A stretch of DNA of 18,703 nt from Chloroflexota bacterium (GTDB taxonomy: Bacteria > Chloroflexota > Limnocylindria > QHBO01), in assembly GCA_005879775.1 (NCBI GenBank), contig VBJX01000006.1, positions 1 through 18,703 on the forward strand, written 5' to 3'. Shown here in pieces: positions 15,342 to 18,703 of the stretch. Positions within the stretch are counted from its first letter, which is position 1, and each line of letters begins with the position of its first letter. The position numbers were made by a program, and so were the translations under genes. Below the pieces are notes generated by a model, which saw nothing but the letters and a program-made list of their open reading frames with translations, was not told the DNA's origin and did not search any database.

Positions 15342-16751
15342 ATGGCCACCGGAAAGGTGATTCAGATCACGGGTCCCGTCGTGGATGTCGAGTTCCCGGC
15401 CGGGGAGCTGCCCGCCATCTACAACGCGCTGGAGATCAAGCGGCCCGGCGCTGCCCAGAAGGGCGTCGATTCGACGCTGGTGGTCGAGGTCCAGCAGCAC
15501 CTCGGCAACAACTGGGTGCGCACGGTCGCGATGTCGACGACCGACGGCCTGGCCCGCGGCCTCAAGGCCCTCGACACCGGTGGGCCGATCACCGTGCCGG
15601 TCGGCGAAGCCACCCTGGGTCGCGTCTTCGATGTGCTGGGTCACCCGATCGATGGCAAGGGTGCGGTGAAGTCCAAGGAGACGCTCCCCATCCACCGCGC
15701 GGCGCCCGGCTTCGATGACATGGAGACCGAGGCGCAGGTCTTCGAGACCGGGATCAAGGTGATCGACCTGATCGCGCCGTTCAAGCGCGGCGGCAAGGTG
15801 GGGGTCTTCGGCGGGGCCGGCGTCGGCAAGACCGTCATCATCCAGGAGCTGATCCGCAACATCGCCGCCGAGCACGGCGGCTACTCGGTATTTGCAGGGG
15901 TCGGCGAGCGGTCGCGCGAGGGGAACGACCTGATCGGCGAGATGACCGAATCGGGCGTCATCGACAAGACGGTCATGGTCTTCGGCCAGATGAACGAGCC
16001 GCCCGGCGCGCGTCAACGGGTGGGCCTGACCGGCCTGACCATGGCCGAGTACTTCCGCGACGCCGAGGGTCGCGACATCCTCCTCTTCATCGACAACATC
16101 TTCCGGTTCACGCAGGCCGGCTCGGAGGTATCGGCGCTGCTGGGGCGGATGCCGTCGGCGGTGGGGTATCAGCCGACCCTGGCCACCGAGATGGGCGACC
16201 TGCAGGAGCGCATCACCTCGACCAAGAAGGGCTCGATCACCTCGCTGCAGGCCATCTTCGTGCCGGCCGACGACTACACCGATCCGGCCCCTGCCACGAC
16301 CTTTGGTCACCTCGACTCGACGATCCGCCTCGAGCGCTCGATCGTCGAGCTGGGCATCTACCCCGCGGTCGATCCGCTCACCTCGACCTCCACGGTGCTC
16401 GACCCACGGGTCGTGGGCGACGAGCACTTCGAGGTTGCCCGCGAGGTGCAGCGCACCCTGCAGCGCTACAAGGACCTGCAGGACATCATTGCCATCCTGG
16501 GCATGGACGAGCTCTCCGAAGAGGACAAGGTGACGGTGGCGCGAGCACGGCGGCTGCAGCGCTACATGAGTCAGCCGATGTTCGTCGCCGAGCAGTTCAC
16601 CGGGCGTGCAGGCAAATATGTCGAGCGCAAGGAGACCGTCCGGGGTGCCCGCGAGATCCTGGACGGCAAGCATGACTCGCTCCCCGAGCAGGCGTTCTTC
16701 ATGGCCGGGCCGATCGAGGACGTCGAGGCGAATGCGGAGGAAATGAAGTGA
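15342..16751 (+). CDS. atpD: ATP synthase F1 subunit beta
   Basis: The 469-residue catalytic subunit has all expected elements: TGKVIQITGPVVDVEFP at the N-terminus, Walker A GGAGVGKT at residues 157-164, GERSREGNDL with the catalytic glutamate, Walker B DILLFIDNIFRFTQAG, the SALLGRMPSAVGYQPTLATEMG sequence, and the DELSEEDK segment of the DELSEED loop that touches gamma and epsilon. No alternative start exists in frame between atpG and the ATG. AAGGAG at 15322-15327 is 14 bases away, farther than usual. Its TGA overlaps an ATG of a mini-ORF by one base (TGATG). Confidence 0.98.
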   Translation: MATGKVIQITGPVVDVEFPAGELPAIYNALEIKRPGAAQKGVDSTLVVEVQQHLGNNWVRTVAMSTTDGLARGLKALDTGGPITVPVGEATLGRVFDVLGHPIDGKGAVKSKETLPIHRAAPGFDDMETEAQVFETGIKVIDLIAPFKRGGKVGVFGGAGVGKTVIIQELIRNIAAEHGGYSVFAGVGERSREGNDLIGEMTESGVIDKTVMVFGQMNEPPGARQRVGLTGLTMAEYFRDAEGRDILLFIDNIFRFTQAGSEVSALLGRMPSAVGYQPTLATEMGDLQERITSTKKGSITSLQAIFVPADDYTDPAPATTFGHLDSTIRLERSIVELGIYPAVDPLTSTSTVLDPRVVGDEHFEVAREVQRTLQRYKDLQDIIAILGMDELSEEDKVTVARARRLQRYMSQPMFVAEQFTGRAGKYVERKETVRGAREILDGKHDSLPEQAFFMAGPIEDVEANAEEMK

Positions 16752-16864
16752 TGGGTCCGTCCACCCACATCGCTCGCGGCGTTGCAACGCTCGCGACGCG
16801 GCCGGTCGGCCCCCTCAATTCGTCCGCCGTCACCCCCGACGGCCGGCATCTGGGGTTGAGCTGA
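16751..16864 (+). CDS. Mini-ORF bridging atpD and atpC
   Basis: An ATG shares its A with the atpD TGA stop, and the frame runs 37 codons to a TGA that shares its A with the atpC ATG. Both junctions are the TGATG overlap used for termination-reinitiation. The peptide (MGPSTHIARGVATLATR, then VGPLNSSAVTPDG and LGLS) has no recognisable family, no membrane segment and no Shine-Dalgarno. I read it as a possible coupling peptide whose translation carries ribosomes from atpD to atpC. It may also be chance: the 112-base gap is GC-rich and structured, and the frame has ordinary codons. Whether a peptide is made is unknown. Confidence 0.4.
   Translation: MGPSTHIARGVATLATRPVGPLNSSAVTPDGRHLGLS
16779..16843 (+). 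repeat. Cluster of inverted repeats in the atpD-atpC gap
   Basis: Three elements lie here: a perfect 12-base palindrome GCGTTGCAACGC at 16779-16790, GGCCG/CGGCC arms around GT at 16800-16811, and a 6-base stem GCCGTC/GACGGC with a six-base ACCCCC loop at 16826-16843. CGCTCGCG is also repeated directly at 16771-16778 and 16788-16795. The last hairpin ends 20 bases before atpC and could slow or restrict epsilon translation. It lacks a T-run, so an intrinsic terminator is unlikely. Confidence 0.45.
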
Positions 16865-17274
16865 TGCCGTTGCAGCTGGAGATCGTGAGTCCGGAGCGGC
16901 GTGCGTACGCCGACGAGGTCGACATGGTCATCGTGCCCGGCATCGACGGCCAGCTGGGCATCCTGCCGCGGCACACGCGCCTCATCAGCGCGCTGGGGAT
17001 CGGGGAGCTCCGCATCAAGAAGGCGGGCACCGAGCAGGTTCTCCTCATCTCGGGTGGCTTCGTGGAAGTGCGCCCCGACAAGGTGATCGTCATGGCCGAC
17101 CTCGCGGAGCACTCCGACGAGATCGATGAGGCCAAGGCGATCGAGGCGCGCAAGAAGGCAGAGGCGGAGCTCGACGAGGTCCACGACCCGATGGACATGA
17201 CGCGGGTCCGCGCAGCCCTGCAGACCGCCCTGATGCGCGAGCGAATCGCCACCCGGCGCCGATCGAGGGGCTAG
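16864..17274 (+). CDS. atpC: ATP synthase F1 subunit epsilon
   Basis: The 136-residue protein has the epsilon beta-sandwich, LQLEIVSPERRAYADEVDMVIVPGIDGQLGILPRH and LLISGGFVEVRPDKVIVMADLAE, followed by a C-terminal helical hairpin of about 50 residues (EAKAIEARKKAEAELDEV and MTRVRAALQTALMRERIATRR). It sits on the central stalk and can inhibit ATP hydrolysis by extending its C-terminal helices. ATG 16864 is the family start and overlaps the mini-ORF stop; no good Shine-Dalgarno precedes it. Last gene of the operon, 112 bases after atpD. Confidence 0.94.
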   Translation: MPLQLEIVSPERRAYADEVDMVIVPGIDGQLGILPRHTRLISALGIGELRIKKAGTEQVLLISGGFVEVRPDKVIVMADLAEHSDEIDEAKAIEARKKAEAELDEVHDPMDMTRVRAALQTALMRERIATRRRSRG

Positions 17275-17280
17275 GCCGGG

Positions 17281-17286
17281 TAGGAT
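17281..17286 (+). promoter_or_regulatory. -10-like or Shine-Dalgarno-like TAGGAT before the small Cys/His protein gene
   Basis: TAGGAT ends seven bases before the ATG at 17294. It can be read as a -10 element for a leaderless message, or its AGGA as a weak Shine-Dalgarno eight bases from the start. No -35 is apparent. The two readings cannot be separated from sequence alone. Confidence 0.3.
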
Positions 17287-17293
17287 CGGGCTG

Positions 17294-17620
17294 ATGAACT
17301 CCTGCGATCAGTGCGGCGCGCGGCCGCCACAGCTCCCGGTGCGGATCGAGGTCGTGCGCGAGTCGGGCCCGATCGGCTTTGCATCGGATCCTATGCCCGG
17401 CCAGAGCGCGAACTTCACGAAGGGCTATGCCTTCTGCTCCAGCGACCATGCGTACGCCTGGGCGCGCGAGCGACGCTACATGCTCTGCAACCGGGCGCCC
17501 ACCCCGTTCGAGGCGGGAATGCAGCCGCTCCTGCCGTCACGCCACATGGGGGGCCGGCTGGGCCTGTGCGACGGTCATCACACCGGCCCGCACGAGTGGA
17601 AGGAGGCCTGGCCGGCCTAG
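17294..17620 (+). CDS. Hypothetical small protein with CxxC and Cys/His pairs
   Basis: This 108-residue protein is not recognised. It begins MNSCDQCGARPP with Cys4 and Cys7 as a CxxC knuckle, has Cys48 and His52 in FCSSDH, Cys65, and a C-terminal LCDGHHTGPHEW with Cys92, His95, His96 and His100. The pattern is compatible with a small zinc- or metal-binding protein such as a zinc ribbon, with a charged middle and several aromatic residues. No signal peptide or membrane segment is visible. It lies 19 bases after atpC and 32 bases before murA, and is not part of the usual atp set. Coding is supported by a complete frame between two well-packed genes and by codon use like its neighbours. Function unknown. 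Confidence 0.6.
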   Translation: MNSCDQCGARPPQLPVRIEVVRESGPIGFASDPMPGQSANFTKGYAFCSSDHAYAWARERRYMLCNRAPTPFEAGMQPLLPSRHMGGRLGLCDGHHTGPHEWKEAWPA

Positions 17621-17626
17621 GCCAGG
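17607..17626 (+). other. Stem-loop after the hypothetical gene
   Basis: CCTGGCC at 17607-17613 pairs perfectly with GGCCAGG at 17620-17626 around a six-base loop, covering the stop codon of the small Cys/His protein gene. A stable RNA hairpin is expected. There is no T-run after it, only G-rich sequence leading to the -10-like element of murA, so it would be a terminator only if it acts in another way. Confidence 0.35.
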
Positions 17627-17636
17627 GCGGGGCCGG

Positions 17637-17642
17637 TAGACT
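17637..17642 (+). promoter_or_regulatory. -10-like element just upstream of murA
   Basis: TAGACT, the same hexamer as before glyA, ends ten bases before the murA ATG at 17653. No Shine-Dalgarno lies between them and no -35 is evident. Transcription would start about one to four bases before the ATG, giving a leaderless or nearly leaderless message. Confidence 0.4.
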
Positions 17643-17652
17643 GCACCGGGCC

Positions 17653-18703
17653 ATGCAGAAGTTCGTCGTCACCGGCGGCGTCCCGCTCCGCGGCGAGGTC
17701 CGGATCGCCGGCGCCAAGAACGCCGTCCTCAAGGAGATGGCGGCCACCGTGCTGACCGATGAGGTCTGCACCCTGCGCAACGTGCCGCGCATCAGCGACG
17801 TGCAGATCCTGCGCGCGGCGATGGCCGATATCGGCATCTCGGCGCGGCCCGTCGACGACTCGACCCTGGAGCTGCAGGCCGCCACCGCAGACTGGCTCTT
17901 CGTCCCGCTCGAAGCGGCGATGAAGATGCGGTCGTCGTTCATCCTCCTGGGGCCGCTCCTGACCCGCTTCGGCCGGGTGATCATCAGCAACCCGGGTGGC
18001 GATCGGATCGGCAGGCGTCCGGTCGACCTGCACGTCGAGGCGATGCGCACGATGGGAGCGCAGATCGACTACAAGAACGGCTACTACTTCGCGCAGGCCC
18101 CGGACCGTCTCCGCGGGGCGCGCATCAAGTTCCCCTACGTGACCGTGATGGGGACCGAGAACGCGATGCTCGCCGCCACGCTGGCGCTCGGCACGACCGT
18201 CATCGAGAACGCGGCGCAGGAGCCGGAGGTGGACGACCTGATCGCCATGCTCTCCTCGATGGGCGCTCGGATCGAGCGCACCGCGCCGCATCGGCTGGAG
18301 ATCGAGGGGGTCGAACGGCTGCACGGCACCGAACACCGGGTGATCGGCGACCGCCTGGAGGCGGGCACGTTCGCGATTGCCGCCGCGGTGACCGGCGGCG
18401 ATATCACGATCCGCGACGTGAACCCCGATCACCTCGCCGGCCTCACCAGCGTCCTGTCGACGATGGGCGTTCCGCACGAATCCTTCGAGTCCGATGGAGG
18501 TGGCCTGCGGGTCCGGGGCGCCGATTCCTATCGTCCGGCCGATGTCGAGACCCAGCCCTATCCCGGCTTTGCGACCGACCTGCAGGCCCCCATGGCGGTC
18601 CTCATGACCCAGGCCGATGGCGACTCCTCGATCCACGAGACGATCTACGAGGACCGTCTCGATTACACGATGGAGCTGGTCAAGATGGGCGCCGTGATCG
18701 AGG
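17653..18703 (+). CDS. murA: UDP-N-acetylglucosamine 1-carboxyvinyltransferase MurA (3' end outside window)
   Basis: The open frame runs 350 codons to the window edge, out of about 420 usual for the family. It catalyses the first committed step of peptidoglycan synthesis, adding enolpyruvate from phosphoenolpyruvate to UDP-GlcNAc. N-terminal AGAKNAVLKEMAATVLTDE, the MKMRSSFILLGPLLTRFG helix, RPVDLHVEAMRTMGA and the later YPGFATDLQAPMAVLMTQADG, YEDRLDY motifs identify it. The active-site loop reads PGGDRIGRRPVD: Asp117 replaces the Cys of most bacterial MurA enzymes, as in Mycobacterium tuberculosis, a change known to give fosfomycin resistance. It follows atpC after one small gene, a common neighbourhood. 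Start ATG 17653 has a -10-like element ten bases upstream. Confidence 0.95.
   Translation, partial: MQKFVVTGGVPLRGEVRIAGAKNAVLKEMAATVLTDEVCTLRNVPRISDVQILRAAMADIGISARPVDDSTLELQAATADWLFVPLEAAMKMRSSFILLGPLLTRFGRVIISNPGGDRIGRRPVDLHVEAMRTMGAQIDYKNGYYFAQAPDRLRGARIKFPYVTVMGTENAMLAATLALGTTVIENAAQEPEVDDLIAMLSSMGARIERTAPHRLEIEGVERLHGTEHRVIGDRLEAGTFAIAAAVTGGDITIRDVNPDHLAGLTSVLSTMGVPHESFESDGGGLRVRGADSYRPADVETQPYPGFATDLQAPMAVLMTQADGDSSIHETIYEDRLDYTMELVKMGAVIE

Noticed and set aside
15243..16787. 514-codon open frame on the - strand opposite atpD
   Set aside because: Shadow of atpD, for the same reasons; it also continues over the structured atpD-atpC gap without a domain.

Overview
The window is a compact, GC-rich stretch of bacterial chromosome with every supported gene on the + strand. 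It looks like housekeeping core genome. I see no mobile element, CRISPR array, tRNA or rRNA, and no gap longer than about 110 bases. The gene order rpmE, prfA, prmC, tsaC, (rpiB), glyA, atp operon, murA resembles a block known from Actinobacteria such as Mycobacterium. The DUF1385 gene between rpmE and prfA, the DUF2344 gene beside rplU and the two-subunit aconitase X pair fit an uncultured Chloroflexota-like lineage better. That placement is inference from gene content and composition, not from a tree.

Layout. Bases 1-1275 hold the end of a gene (probably the rod-system penicillin-binding protein 2) and rodA, for peptidoglycan synthesis during elongation. Next come a DUF2344 radical-SAM-associated protein and, from a clear sigma-70-type promoter inside its 3' end, rplU and rpmA, followed by rpmE, a DUF1385 membrane protein, prfA, prmC and tsaC. 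Together these cover ribosomal proteins, translation termination, release-factor methylation and tRNA t6A synthesis. Central metabolism follows: rpiB, the large and small aconitase X subunits, and glyA. From about 10150 the complete F-type ATP synthase operon runs as two AtpZ-like small membrane proteins, atpB, E, F, H, A, G, D and C. A small cysteine/histidine-rich protein and the first 350 codons of murA close the window.

Points of interest are fine-scale. (1) A 37-codon mini-ORF bridges atpD and atpC exactly, with a TGATG stop/start overlap at each end, and its DNA is rich in palindromes. (2) MurA has Asp in place of the catalytic Cys, which predicts fosfomycin insensitivity. (3) Two genes, aconitase X large subunit and DUF1385, seem to use non-canonical starts; the first is a CTG with an ideal Shine-Dalgarno and a CTGA overlap. 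(4) Several genes without a Shine-Dalgarno have a -10-like hexamer 6-10 bases before the ATG, suggesting leaderless transcripts. (5) PrmC has NLPY for NPPY, and RpiB is of the Cys-less, Glu-type class. I did not find a wholly new multi-gene system.
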